Source: Candidatus Gastranaerophilales bacterium (GTDB lineage Bacteria; Cyanobacteriota; Vampirovibrionia; Gastranaerophilales; Gastranaerophilaceae). Taken from it: 42,690 nucleotides of DNA. Below, piece after piece: positions 16,385 to 24,452 of the stretch (its first letter is position 1; every line of letters begins with the position of its first letter). The notes under the pieces were generated by a model that saw nothing but the letters and a program-made list of their open reading frames with translations, ran no database searches and was not told the DNA's origin. Location: NCBI GenBank assembly GCA_944325075.1, contig CALUYU010000014.1, positions 1 to 42,690 of the forward strand, given 5' to 3'. The position numbers and the translations under genes were made by a program.

Positions 16385-17083
16385 TTAAACCGGGCAAACA
16401 TTGCTTTTTAAACTTATAATACCTTCAAAATTACTAAAATCAGTTATAATCATATCAACTGAAGGCATTTTTCTATAAAAATCAACCGGTTCCATAGATG
16501 CAATAGCAACAATCTTCCCTATTCCTGCTGATTTAGCCGCCTCAATTCCGGATACAGCATCCTCAACTACAACGCAATCACAAGGATTTAATCCTAATTT
16601 TCCGGCAGCAATTTGATATATATCAGGAGCCGGTTTTCCTTTAATTTTTCCGTCAGAATACACAATTTTATCTAAATCAAACCATTTTGCCAGATTAAAG
16701 TGTTCAATATAAAAATCAACATTATCCTTTTCTGACATAGTCGCAATTGTCATAGGCACATTATTTGACTTCAGATAATCCAGAAATTCAACGGCATACG
16801 GGGCAAGTTTACAATCTTTACCCATTGCACGGCATCTGTTTCTGTACAATTCTTCTTTTTCAAATGCAAGCCTTTCCACCAGTTCGGGAGAAGGTTCTTT
16901 GCCTATCGCATATGCAATTATATCATGGTTAGTTCTCCCAAACATATGATGTCTCATTTCTTCATCCGAGAAAGGCGTTCCTCTTAGTTTTTCAGAAAAC
17001 TCGCGCCAAGCCTCAAGATGCATTTCCGAATCAAAAAATAATGTCCCGTTAAAATCAAAAATTATACCTTTACATTTTTCCAT
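16385..17083 (-). CDS. HAD-superfamily hydrolase, beta-phosphoglucomutase-like
   Basis: This 232-residue haloacid-dehalogenase-fold phosphatase or mutase has a helical cap inserted after motif I. Motif I is DFNGT (residues 10-14), so the usual second Asp (DxD) is Asn. Motif II is in TIATMSEK, the motif III Lys in GKPAPDIY, and motif IV is VVEDAVSGIEAAKSAG, typical of the beta-phosphoglucomutase/phosphatase branch. The Asn change would weaken the general acid/base step but is found in some members of this branch. It lies 9 nt after the TPR gene, on the same strand and probably in the same operon. Confidence 0.88.
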   Translation of the reverse strand: MEKCKGIIFDFNGTLFFDSEMHLEAWREFSEKLRGTPFSDEEMRHHMFGRTNHDIIAYAIGKEPSPELVERLAFEKEELYRNRCRAMGKDCKLAPYAVEFLDYLKSNNVPMTIATMSEKDNVDFYIEHFNLAKWFDLDKIVYSDGKIKGKPAPDIYQIAAGKLGLNPCDCVVVEDAVSGIEAAKSAGIGKIVAIASMEPVDFYRKMPSVDMIITDFSNFEGIISLKSNVCPV

Positions 17084-17092
17084 AAATAAATC

Positions 17093-17671
17093 CTAATTAT
17101 TGTTTACAATTTTATTATAGTAATCTAAATATAATTGAGCGCTTTTAGTGTTATTAAGCTTTTTATAAACGTAAGCAAGATTGTAATAAAAATCTGCAAC
17201 AGTAGGCTTAAAATATATAGCATCCAAAAAAGCATTTTTAGCTTTTCTAAGTTCTCCGGCCTTAATGTAGGCACATCCTAAATTATAATAAGCATGAGCA
17301 AAGTCCTTTTTATATTTTAAAGCCTGCTTATACTCCTGAATAGCCATATTTGTCTGTCCGTTTTGCAGATGAAGGTTTGCCAGGTTATAAATAGCCTTAT
17401 AATATTTGGGATCCACATTTAATGCAGAATTATACATAAATTCAGCATCACCCGCCTTATCAAGATCCATCATAATGTTACCCATAATAAGCCACTGCTG
17501 GGCTGATCTTTCCTCCTGGGGAACGCTCAAAAGGAGGTTAAACGCATCATCAAGTCTGTTAGCAGCATATAAAGAATTAACTCTCACATCAAGATCCGTA
17601 TCTGTTTCCGCAAAAACCGGAGATGAGAGTGAAACTATTATTAATGCTGTTAGTACCAGTAACTTTTTCAT
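17093..17671 (-). CDS. Secreted or periplasmic TPR protein, apparently leaderless
   Basis: The protein is 192 residues from the ATG at 17671. It has a signal peptide (MKKLLVLTALIIVSLSSPVFA) and then about four tetratricopeptide repeats (for example NPKYYKAIYNLANLHLQNG-like units ending with YKKLNNTKSAQLYLDYY), so it is probably a periplasmic scaffold. A longer frame would begin at a TTG nine codons upstream, which is rejected because it spoils the signal peptide. There is no Shine-Dalgarno. TATAAT ends 6 nt before the ATG, placing the transcript start on the A of ATG. The HAD hydrolase follows after 9 nt. Confidence 0.8.
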   Translation of the reverse strand: MKKLLVLTALIIVSLSSPVFAETDTDLDVRVNSLYAANRLDDAFNLLLSVPQEERSAQQWLIMGNIMMDLDKAGDAEFMYNSALNVDPKYYKAIYNLANLHLQNGQTNMAIQEYKQALKYKKDFAHAYYNLGCAYIKAGELRKAKNAFLDAIYFKPTVADFYYNLAYVYKKLNNTKSAQLYLDYYNKIVNNN

Positions 17672-17677
17672 AACAAA

Positions 17678-17705
17678 ATTATAAACTAAATAACACAAAA
17701 ATCAA
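17678..17705 (-). promoter_or_regulatory. Promoter giving a leaderless TPR transcript
   Basis: On the minus strand TTGATT (17700-17705), a 16-bp spacer and TATAAT (17678-17683), ending 6 nt before the ATG at 17671. The expected start site is the first base of the start codon. Confidence 0.6.
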
Positions 17706-17721
17706 AGATTAATCAAAAAAT

Positions 17722-17749
17722 TTGACAATAAAAAAAAATATATAATAAT
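17722..17749 (+). promoter_or_regulatory. Promoter of the candidate small RNA
   Basis: A perfect TTGACA at 17722-17727 is followed by an A-tract and the overlapping -10 options TATAAT (17741-17746, short spacer 13) or AATAAT (17744-17749, spacer 16). No coding start follows for about 190 nt. Confidence 0.5.
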
Positions 17750-17754
17750 GTTGG

Positions 17755-17812
17755 TGATGTCTCTTTTACTGGTTAACCTCTGTTTCTCCTCCTTGAAACA
17801 GAGGTTCTTTTT
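17755..17812 (+). ncRNA. Candidate small RNA with a CUCCUCC loop and terminator
   Basis: From the promoter just upstream, a transcript of about 55-60 nt would end at a perfect 12-bp hairpin. The arms are AACCTCTGTTTC at 17775-17786 and GAAACAGAGGTT at 17795-17806, followed by CTTTTTATTTT. The eight-base loop is TCCTCCTT, which complements Shine-Dalgarno sequences of the AAGGAGGA type. Unpaired C-rich loops of this kind are used by several known regulatory RNAs (for example RsaE-like RNAs) to block ribosome sites. The cupin gene starts 125 nt further on, so an attenuator role for that gene is the alternative. There is no expression evidence. Confidence 0.5.
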
Positions 17813-17936
17813 ATTTTATTGAGGAAAAATTTTAACTAGAGTGCAAAATAATAAATTATTCTGTCTGATATCAATAAGCAGGATAGATTTATTCATACAT
17901 AAATATTTAAATATAAGTAACAGAAAGGAGTAATTT

Positions 17937-18242
17937 ATGTACTACAACGTTTTAGAAGCTAAAGAACTTGCAGATCTGGGCGATAGCAAATTTAACAAAG
18001 AAATTCTAATGGAAAACAATGAGTCCTGTTTGTCTGTAATATCAATTAAAAAAGAGGAAATAATTGATACCCACACATCAAACTGTAATACTGCCGTATA
18101 CGTAATTGAAGGAAAAATAGAAATACATTTCAGTGCAGAAAAATTTACTCTTGATAAAGGTGAAATAATTATGTTCAAACGCGATGATGAGCATAAAGTT
18201 GTTGCGCTAAAAGACAGTAAATTTTTCTTGATAAAAATATAA
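17937..18242 (+). CDS. Small cupin-fold protein
   Basis: This 101-residue single-domain cupin has beta-strands around DTHTSNCNTAVYVIEGKIEI (His, then a turn with Gly) and the second motif GEIIMFKRDDEHKVVALKDS. Possible metal ligands are H46 and H81. Small cupins may bind metal or a small ligand or act as sensors, and no specific activity can be assigned. AAAGGAG lies 7 nt before the ATG. It lies downstream of the candidate small RNA and ends at a hairpin shared with ruvB. Confidence 0.75.
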   Translation: MYYNVLEAKELADLGDSKFNKEILMENNESCLSVISIKKEEIIDTHTSNCNTAVYVIEGKIEIHFSAEKFTLDKGEIIMFKRDDEHKVVALKDSKFFLIKI

Positions 18243-18258
18243 TCCCGAAAAACCAGAG

Positions 18259-18279
18259 GCCGGAATTAATTCCGGCTTT
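18259..18279. terminator. Convergent hairpin between the cupin gene and ruvB
   Basis: An 18-base perfect palindrome, GCCGGAATTAATTCCGGC (18259-18276), followed by TTTC on the plus strand and, after a few bases, by TTTTT on the minus strand. It lies between the two converging stop codons. Confidence 0.65.
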
Positions 18280-18283
18280 CTGT

Positions 18284-19357
18284 CTAAAACAAATTCTGCT
18301 GTTCCGAAAAACCTTTACATGAACAGCCAAGATGCTTTAGGGCATACGCTGTAATTTTTCGCCCTCTTGGAGTTCTTTGAATAAACCCGGCTTGCAAAAG
18401 ATAAGGTTCACAAACATCCTCAAGCGTTCTTGTATCTTCGCCAAGTGCAGCTGCCAATGTTTCAACCCCGACCGGGCCGCCGTTATATTTATTTATAATA
18501 AGTTCCAAAAGATTTCTATCTGTAGTGTCAAGCCCGCAGCAATCTATTTTCAATATATCAAGAGCCTCATCTGCAATATTTTTTGTAATTTTTCCGTCAG
18601 CCTTAACAAGTGCATAATCAGCAACGCGTTTTACCAATCTGTTTGCAATACGCGGAGTTCCTCTTGATCTCCCGGCAATAGCGTATGCTCCGCCTTCATC
18701 AATATCTATTTCCAAAATTCCGGCCGTACGTTTTACAACCATTGCGAGTTCGTCTTTTGTATAAAATTCCAGTCTGTGAATAATTCCAAACCTGTCTCTT
18801 AGCGGGCCTGACAATGATCCCGCTTTTGTAGTAGCCCCAATTAAGGTAAATTTAGGAAGAGGAAGTCTTAAAGTTTTTACAGTCTGAGCCTTGCCGGTTG
18901 TCATATCAAGGAAAAAATCTTCCATCGCAGGATATAAAATTTCCTCAGCAACTTTATTGAGCCGGTGAATTTCGTCTATAAAAAGAATTTCTCCACCCTT
19001 CAGAGACATCAAAATCCCGATAATATCACGTGGTCTCTCAAGCGCAGGGGCAGAAGTAATCTTTATATCAACCCCCATCTGTTTGGCAATTACTCCAGCC
19101 AAGGTTGTTTTCCCAAGTCCCGGAGGGCCGTAAAACAACAGATGATCAAGCGGCTGTTCCCGCTTTTTGGCAGCTTCAATAGTAATTTTCAGCGTCTCCT
19201 TCAAGGCCGATTGACCTATATATGCATCAAAACTTTTTGGACGAATACTGTTTTCAAATGTTTTGTCACTCTCATTCGTCTGAGGCTCTATAACCGGATT
19301 TCTGCTGTTTATGTCTACTCTTTTAAAATTATTTTTTTCGTCAGATATTATACTCAT
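18284..19357 (-). CDS. ruvB: Holliday junction branch-migration ATPase RuvB
   Basis: This 357-residue protein is the hexameric motor of the RuvABC resolvasome. Visible motifs are [12 protein letters not shown], Walker A GPPGLGKT, Walker [11 protein letters not shown], sensor [27 protein letters not shown] in the arginine-finger region, and the winged-helix domain ending [14 protein letters not shown]. The N-terminal 30 residues are a non-conserved extension. No good ribosome site is seen upstream. A 183-codon plus-strand frame antisense to its 5' half is a shadow. Confidence 0.97.
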   Translation of the reverse strand: MSIISDEKNNFKRVDINSRNPVIEPQTNESDKTFENSIRPKSFDAYIGQSALKETLKITIEAAKKREQPLDHLLFYGPPGLGKTTLAGVIAKQMGVDIKITSAPALERPRDIIGILMSLKGGEILFIDEIHRLNKVAEEILYPAMEDFFLDMTTGKAQTVKTLRLPLPKFTLIGATTKAGSLSGPLRDRFGIIHRLEFYTKDELAMVVKRTAGILEIDIDEGGAYAIAGRSRGTPRIANRLVKRVADYALVKADGKITKNIADEALDILKIDCCGLDTTDRNLLELIINKYNGGPVGVETLAAALGEDTRTLEDVCEPYLLQAGFIQRTPRGRKITAYALKHLGCSCKGFSEQQNLF

Positions 19358-19512
19358 AGCCGTTCTTTTTCAAAATTTAAACTAATATCATATCCCAGTG
19401 TAAAAATTTTATCACAGAATACTACATGGTTTAGCATTTTAACTATTTTCATGTTATCATATAAATCAAAGTTAGGGAAATTATTAAGTTTAGATAACAG
19501 ATTGGAGAGAAG

Positions 19513-20685
19513 ATGAAAGTATCAGAACGCTTAGAAAAAATACCTCCGTATTTATTTGCTGAGATTGACAGAAAAATTGCCGAGGCAAAAGCCGAAGGGC
19601 GTAATATAATAAGCCTTGGAATCGGGGATCCGGATACACCTACCCTTCAGCCGGTGGTGGATGAAATGCATAAGGCCATAGATGATCCAAAAAATCATGA
19701 CTATCCGCCTTACAATGGAACTGCACAGTTCAGGAATGCTGCAGCTGAATGGATGAAAAGACGTTTTGGTGTAGATTTGGATGCGGATACAGAAGTTCTT
19801 TGCAACATTGGATCAAAAGAAGCAATCGCTCATGTATTTTTTGCATTCGTAGACAAAGGAGATTATACACTTGTTCCGGATCCTGGATACCCGGTTTATA
19901 AAAATGCAACAATTTTTGCCGGTGGGACTCCTTATGCTATGCCGATTTTAGAAGAAAATAACTTTTTGCCTGACTTTGAAAAAATTCCTGAAGATATTGC
20001 TAAAAAATCAAAAATCATGTTTTTGAATTACCCGAATAACCCTACCGGAGCAGTAGCAGACATGGATTTTTACAAAAAAGCAGTTGATTTCTGTAAAAAA
20101 TACGACATATTGCTATGCTCTGATATGGCATACTCAGAAATGACTTATGACGGATATAAAGCTCCGTCAGTTCTTCAGGTAGAGGGTGCGAAAGATGTAG
20201 CGCTTGAATTTTACTCCCATTCAAAATCATATAACATGACCGGCTGGCGTGTAGGTTTTGTATGCGGAAATGCCCAAGCAATTAAAGCTCTTGGCACAAT
20301 CAAAAACAATATTGACAGCGGAACGTTTAAGGCAATTCAGCAAGCAGCAACAGCCGCATTTACTATTGATCAGTCATATATTGACAAACTGAACGGAATG
20401 TATCAGGAAAGACGTGATGTGATGGAAGAAGGATTAAGAGAACTCGGATGGGATATAAAACCTTCTAAAGCAACATTCTACATATGGATTCCAACACCGG
20501 GGAACATGTCCAGTGAAGAGTTCGCTACCCTCATGCTTGAAAAAGCAAATGTAGTTGTTCCTCCGGGAATTGGATACGGAAAATGCGGAGAAGGATACAT
20601 TCGTATAGCTCTAACAAAAGACACTGATACTTTGAAAAAGGCTATTCAAAGAATGAAAGATGCCGGCATTCGCTACAAAAAATAA
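19513..20685 (+). CDS. dapL: LL-diaminopimelate aminotransferase
   Basis: This 390-residue class I/II PLP aminotransferase makes LL-diaminopimelate from tetrahydrodipicolinate and glutamate in one step, for lysine and peptidoglycan. This route is typical of Cyanobacteria, Chlamydiae and some anaerobes. Signatures are ISLGIGDPDTPT, YPPYNGTAQFR, NYPNNPTGAV, SDMAYSEMTY and the PLP lysine in SHSKSYNMTGWRVGF. The ribosome site TTGGAGAG is just before the ATG. It appears to be a single-gene unit, with a long hairpin right after the stop. Confidence 0.95.
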   Translation: MKVSERLEKIPPYLFAEIDRKIAEAKAEGRNIISLGIGDPDTPTLQPVVDEMHKAIDDPKNHDYPPYNGTAQFRNAAAEWMKRRFGVDLDADTEVLCNIGSKEAIAHVFFAFVDKGDYTLVPDPGYPVYKNATIFAGGTPYAMPILEENNFLPDFEKIPEDIAKKSKIMFLNYPNNPTGAVADMDFYKKAVDFCKKYDILLCSDMAYSEMTYDGYKAPSVLQVEGAKDVALEFYSHSKSYNMTGWRVGFVCGNAQAIKALGTIKNNIDSGTFKAIQQAATAAFTIDQSYIDKLNGMYQERRDVMEEGLRELGWDIKPSKATFYIWIPTPGNMSSEEFATLMLEKANVVVPPGIGYGKCGEGYIRIALTKDTDTLKKAIQRMKDAGIRYKK

Positions 20686-20700
20686 GACTTTACGTAAATA

Positions 20701-20758
20701 TGTTTTGCGCCAAGGCCGGAGACAGACAGTGTATATGCCAAAATCCGGCCGCAAAACA
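20701..20758. repeat. Long inverted repeat downstream of dapL
   Basis: TGTTTTGC (20701-20708) pairs with GCAAAACA (20751-20758), and GGCCGGA (20714-20720) pairs with TCCGGCC (20744-20750), leaving a 23-nt loop. There is no T-run beyond it on either strand, so it is not a classical terminator. It may stabilise the dapL mRNA end or act in termination with a factor. Confidence 0.6.
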
Positions 20759-20780
20759 AATTATTACCAAGTATTAAGTT

Positions 20781-20810
20781 TTGTATAAATAAGAGTTAAT
20801 ATGGTATAAT
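20781..20810 (+). promoter_or_regulatory. Extended -10 promoter for the leaderless zinc-ribbon gene
   Basis: TTGTAT (20781-20786), an 18-bp spacer and a perfect TATAAT (20805-20810) preceded by TGG. The next six bases are TCAGGT and then the ATG at 20817, so the predicted transcript start coincides with the start codon. Confidence 0.75.
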
Positions 20811-20816
20811 TCAGGT

Positions 20817-23800
20817 ATGGAATGTCCTAAATGCGGTTTTGAGATTGACGAAAAAACAACAGTTTGCCCGAATTGCAAAAAAGTTTTAAAAATTGTTTGT
20901 CCGAAATGCAAAACCATAAACAAAACAAATACATGTAAACGGTGCGGTTATGTTATTTTAACGAAATGCAACCGGTGTGGAAAAATAAACCTCACCGGGA
21001 ACGGGAAGTGCAAAAAATGCGGTTTTGATCTTGAAAAAAGCGTTATCCTCAATGAGGCAAACAGCGACAAATTTGCATGTCTGGTTATAAACTTTCCAAG
21101 TATGGGAGAAGTTGCGCAACTGCTCGGCAGTGCAAAATTACTGAATAAATTTAAAGATAATATTGATAAAATCATCGTTGAACAGGCAAAAAGTGCTTTA
21201 GTTAGAAGGCAGCTCATAGACAAAAATATTGTAATACGATTTGATAAAGAGTATTCATTCAAGTCTTCAGCAAGGACAGCAGTTAAAACAGCAATAAAAA
21301 TTTTAACTGAAATAACTAAAATGAATTATCGTCTGACAAACAAAAAAAATACCACAGTAAAATGCAACATGCTCCTTATTCAACGTACTATCAACGACGA
21401 TCCGTACGATTTTAATTCAGGTTTTAACATAAACCTTGTAAAAAGTGCCGAAAATAAAAAAGATAAACTAATGAGTACATTCCAGCTTCTGGCTGATAAT
21501 TTTGTTGAACAGTCAATCGGGAATGACTACCGTTTTGATCCTTTAAGCTCTATTTCTGTTAATGGAGACATGAGGACACTATATGATGTAGATATCTCAA
21601 AAGAGATAATTATTGATTTTGATGAACTTGATGATAAAGATGAAGAAGCGCAAATACCAAACTTTGTACAAAATATGCTTGTTGAGCAGGATAAACTTGA
21701 CGGGGCTGCATTAGATAAAATGGAAAAGCCATTTGATCCTGACGAAATTTATGATATAGAAACAATCAATTTCAATGAGATCCAATGCGAATTTATCAGA
21801 ACAGAAAATATTGATGTTTTCTACCACGTTGCAAGTAAATTACAATCAATACCTAAAGGAATTTTAGCAATAAGAACCGCTCCTTTGTATGTGCCTTATT
21901 CAATAAAATTATTGTCTGCAATTAACGATTTGGGGTTATATTCAAATATCATAACAGTTACCTGCTATGACGAGATGAAGTATTCCCCGTATTCATTCTT
22001 TAGGAACCTTGTGTCAGCAATTTTTGAATACACTGTTTCACAAAAATTATTTAAAAAAAATGACTTTTCTATGTTTGCCTCAATAGACACAACAGGAATG
22101 ATTAAGGATCTTATTACTTTCACTCAGAGAAATGATAACCCGCAAGACACAAGATATACATATTTTGATATATTTCTTACACTATTGCAGGCAATACCAA
22201 ACACTCTGATATTTATCGAAAACTTTGACAAAATTGATGCAAGTTCATATGATGTGCTCCAGTATCTGTTTGAAGCATTCGAACAGCTTGATATAAGTTA
22301 TCTTGTGCAATATGATAAAGACTTTGGACTGCACAAAGATATGCATTTTCTTCTCACTAAACCTTATTATACAGAAATAACTCTTAAACCAACACCGTTT
22401 GAAAGGATGGTCGAAGAAAATAAAGATTACTATAAATATGTTATGGACAGCTTTTATTTTCAACGAATAGCCAAATATTCATACGGAAGTATACTATTTT
22501 TGGATATTGCAATCCAATATCTTATTGAAAGCGGCGTTTTTGTAGAAGAAGATGATCATATTAAACTCCTCAATCCTAAAACGCTTATAATCCCTTCAAG
22601 CTTAAGTAAGCTAATAAAAAGAAGACTAAATTTACTTAAGGATTATCCTGAAGCAATCAAATTCCTTACAACAGCTATTCTTCTAGGTACAAGGGTGGAT
22701 GAAGCAACTATAAAGAGTCTTGGGTTTAATAATCTTGGCGATATACTGGATAAGCTTACAGAAATGGGTTATATATATTACTACAACAATTGTCTGTATT
22801 TTCCAAATTACAACCTCTTAAAAACCTGTATACTTGAAACAATTGATTTGACAGTGCTTAAAGAAATTTCAAATATGCTTTTTGAAAGAGTATTTGATGA
22901 AAATATGCCTTGTCCTGAAAAAGCATACATTTATAACCTTTTAAAAGATTACAGATCTGAATTTTTGGAATGGGAAAAACTTGCGAAAATAAATCTTTCT
23001 CTCGGTGATTTTAATGCTTACCTTAATTGCGCTGACAAAATCCTTAATATTCTTGATATGAACAAAGATGAAGAGGCGCAGGAAGATATTGAAAAGTACA
23101 GGCTTGATTTGTATGAAAATATTGCCGCAAATATGTTTGATTTTGTGCCGCAGAAAACATTTGAAATTGCAGAAAAAACATTACGCTATCTTGAAAATAC
23201 AACCAATACAGATAAAATTATTGATCTTTGCAATAAACTTATTCAAGGATGCCTCCAAACCGGGCAATACACGCACGCATTGGAATTAACGCATAAAGTT
23301 CTTTCACTTCTGCCAAATTGTTCTATTGATCCTGGAACAACAAATTTTAACAAATACTTTTTCCTGATGACAATTGTTCATGTTGAAATTCTGTTTAATA
23401 TAGGGAATTGGGAAGACTGTATTGATGTTGGGTACCGGGTTTTAAATGTAGTAAATCAGGAAAATCTCTCAATTATGCGCCCGGATTACATGACGACCGA
23501 ACAGTTTGAAAAAATTATAATGGATACAATTGGATATGTAGCTCTTGCAAACATACTTCAACTGAAAGGAAACGTAAAAGATTTCCTAAATATTGTCCGC
23601 TCGGATTTTAATAATGTTCCCCATGGATATGACGCTTTTGCAGCACTGGAAAGTTTTATCTTTGGCGAACAACCTAAGTATGATAACTCACTCTTAGAAG
23701 AGAACAACAAATTTTCAGGAATAATATATCATATTATAGAAGCATTTAGCCGATGTAGACACGATTATAAGATATTTGCAGAAGAAATATATCAGGCAAA

Positions 23801-24413
23801 AATTCTGGCAAAAAAATATCATCTATTCCAAATCGAGTTGTTTATTGATCTTATGATGGGATATGCCTATTTAAAATTATGCTCTTTCAGAAAAGCATCT
23901 GCCATAATCTACCATATTATAAAAACTGCAAATGAATGCGGGCTTACAAACCTGCTTTACATTGCCTGGTATGTTATGAGCGAACTGAATCTTGCAGAGG
24001 GGAAATACATTGTTACAAAAGGAATTTTGAATAATGCGCTAATCCAATTAGAAAAAGGAGATGACTCAAATCCTTATATCTTAATGCTTTATAAATATAA
24101 CATGTATAAAGTTTTAAGATTTAAAGGAGAGATTGAAAATTCGAAAATATGTCTTGCTCAGGCAAACTATATTGCCCATAAATACGGAATAAAATTTGAA
24201 TTTGATATGAATCCTGGCCATTTTGTACCTTTAGTTGATCCGGATGACGAAAATACTGCCGGAGATAATGATAAAAACTTCAAAATGGGATCGTTAGATG
24301 AACTTGCGCCGATGAATAATGATACAATAGCAACAACGGCAACAGATAACAATGAGTCTAAGGGAAAAAATGAACAAAACGATAATTTTAATGGATTTAA
24401 AATTATTGAGTGA
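20817..24413 (+). CDS. Zinc-ribbon / degenerate cyclase / degenerate STAND ATPase / TPR scaffold
   Basis: This is a 1198-residue protein. Six CxxC pairs (C3/C6, C17/C20, C28/C31, C40/C43, C51/C54, C65/C68) give three zinc ribbons. Residues of about 80-230 resemble a class III nucleotide cyclase domain, but the metal-binding start (FADIVGFT in the family) reads LVINFPSMGE. Next comes a STAND/AAA-like NTPase. Its Walker B equivalent is recognisable (LIFIENFDKIDASSYDVLQYL region), while the P-loop position (GILAIRTAPLYVPYS) lacks GxxxxGKT. From about residue 700 on there are helical TPR-like repeats. The layout is that of cyclase-AAA-TPR signalling proteins with both enzymes apparently dead, suggesting a regulatory scaffold. 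The ATG is 6 nt after TATAAT with no ribosome site, so translation is probably leaderless. glgA follows after 39 nt. Confidence 0.72.
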   Translation: MECPKCGFEIDEKTTVCPNCKKVLKIVCPKCKTINKTNTCKRCGYVILTKCNRCGKINLTGNGKCKKCGFDLEKSVILNEANSDKFACLVINFPSMGEVAQLLGSAKLLNKFKDNIDKIIVEQAKSALVRRQLIDKNIVIRFDKEYSFKSSARTAVKTAIKILTEITKMNYRLTNKKNTTVKCNMLLIQRTINDDPYDFNSGFNINLVKSAENKKDKLMSTFQLLADNFVEQSIGNDYRFDPLSSISVNGDMRTLYDVDISKEIIIDFDELDDKDEEAQIPNFVQNMLVEQDKLDGAALDKMEKPFDPDEIYDIETINFNEIQCEFIRTENIDVFYHVASKLQSIPKGILAIRTAPLYVPYSIKLLSAINDLGLYSNIITVTCYDEMKYSPYSFFRNLVSAIFEYTVSQKLFKKNDFSMFASIDTTGMIKDLITFTQRNDNPQDTRYTYFDIFLTLLQAIPNTLIFIENFDKIDASSYDVLQYLFEAFEQLDISYLVQYDKDFGLHKDMHFLLTKPYYTEITLKPTPFERMVEENKDYYKYVMDSFYFQRIAKYSYGSILFLDIAIQYLIESGVFVEEDDHIKLLNPKTLIIPSSLSKLIKRRLNLLKDYPEAIKFLTTAILLGTRVDEATIKSLGFNNLGDILDKLTEMGYIYYYNNCLYFPNYNLLKTCILETIDLTVLKEISNMLFERVFDENMPCPEKAYIYNLLKDYRSEFLEWEKLAKINLSLGDFNAYLNCADKILNILDMNKDEEAQEDIEKYRLDLYENIAANMFDFVPQKTFEIAEKTLRYLENTTNTDKIIDLCNKLIQGCLQTGQYTHALELTHKVLSLLPNCSIDPGTTNFNKYFFLMTIVHVEILFNIGNWEDCIDVGYRVLNVVNQENLSIMRPDYMTTEQFEKIIMDTIGYVALANILQLKGNVKDFLNIVRSDFNNVPHGYDAFAALESFIFGEQPKYDNSLLEENNKFSGIIYHIIEAFSRCRHDYKIFAEEIYQAKILAKKYHLFQIELFIDLMMGYAYLKLCSFRKASAIIYHIIKTANECGLTNLLYIAWYVMSELNLAEGKYIVTKGILNNALIQLEKGDDSNPYILMLYKYNMYKVLRFKGEIENSKICLAQANYIAHKYGIKFEFDMNPGHFVPLVDPDDENTAGDNDKNFKMGSLDELAPMNNDTIATTATDNNESKGKNEQNDNFNGFKIIE

Positions 24414-24452
24414 ACCAGTAATAAGAATACAAAATAAATAGGAGAATAAAAT

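Noticed and set aside
18965-19516. 183-codon plus-strand frame
   Set aside because: Antisense to ruvB, whose protein matches its family along its whole length; no ribosome site or family resemblance.
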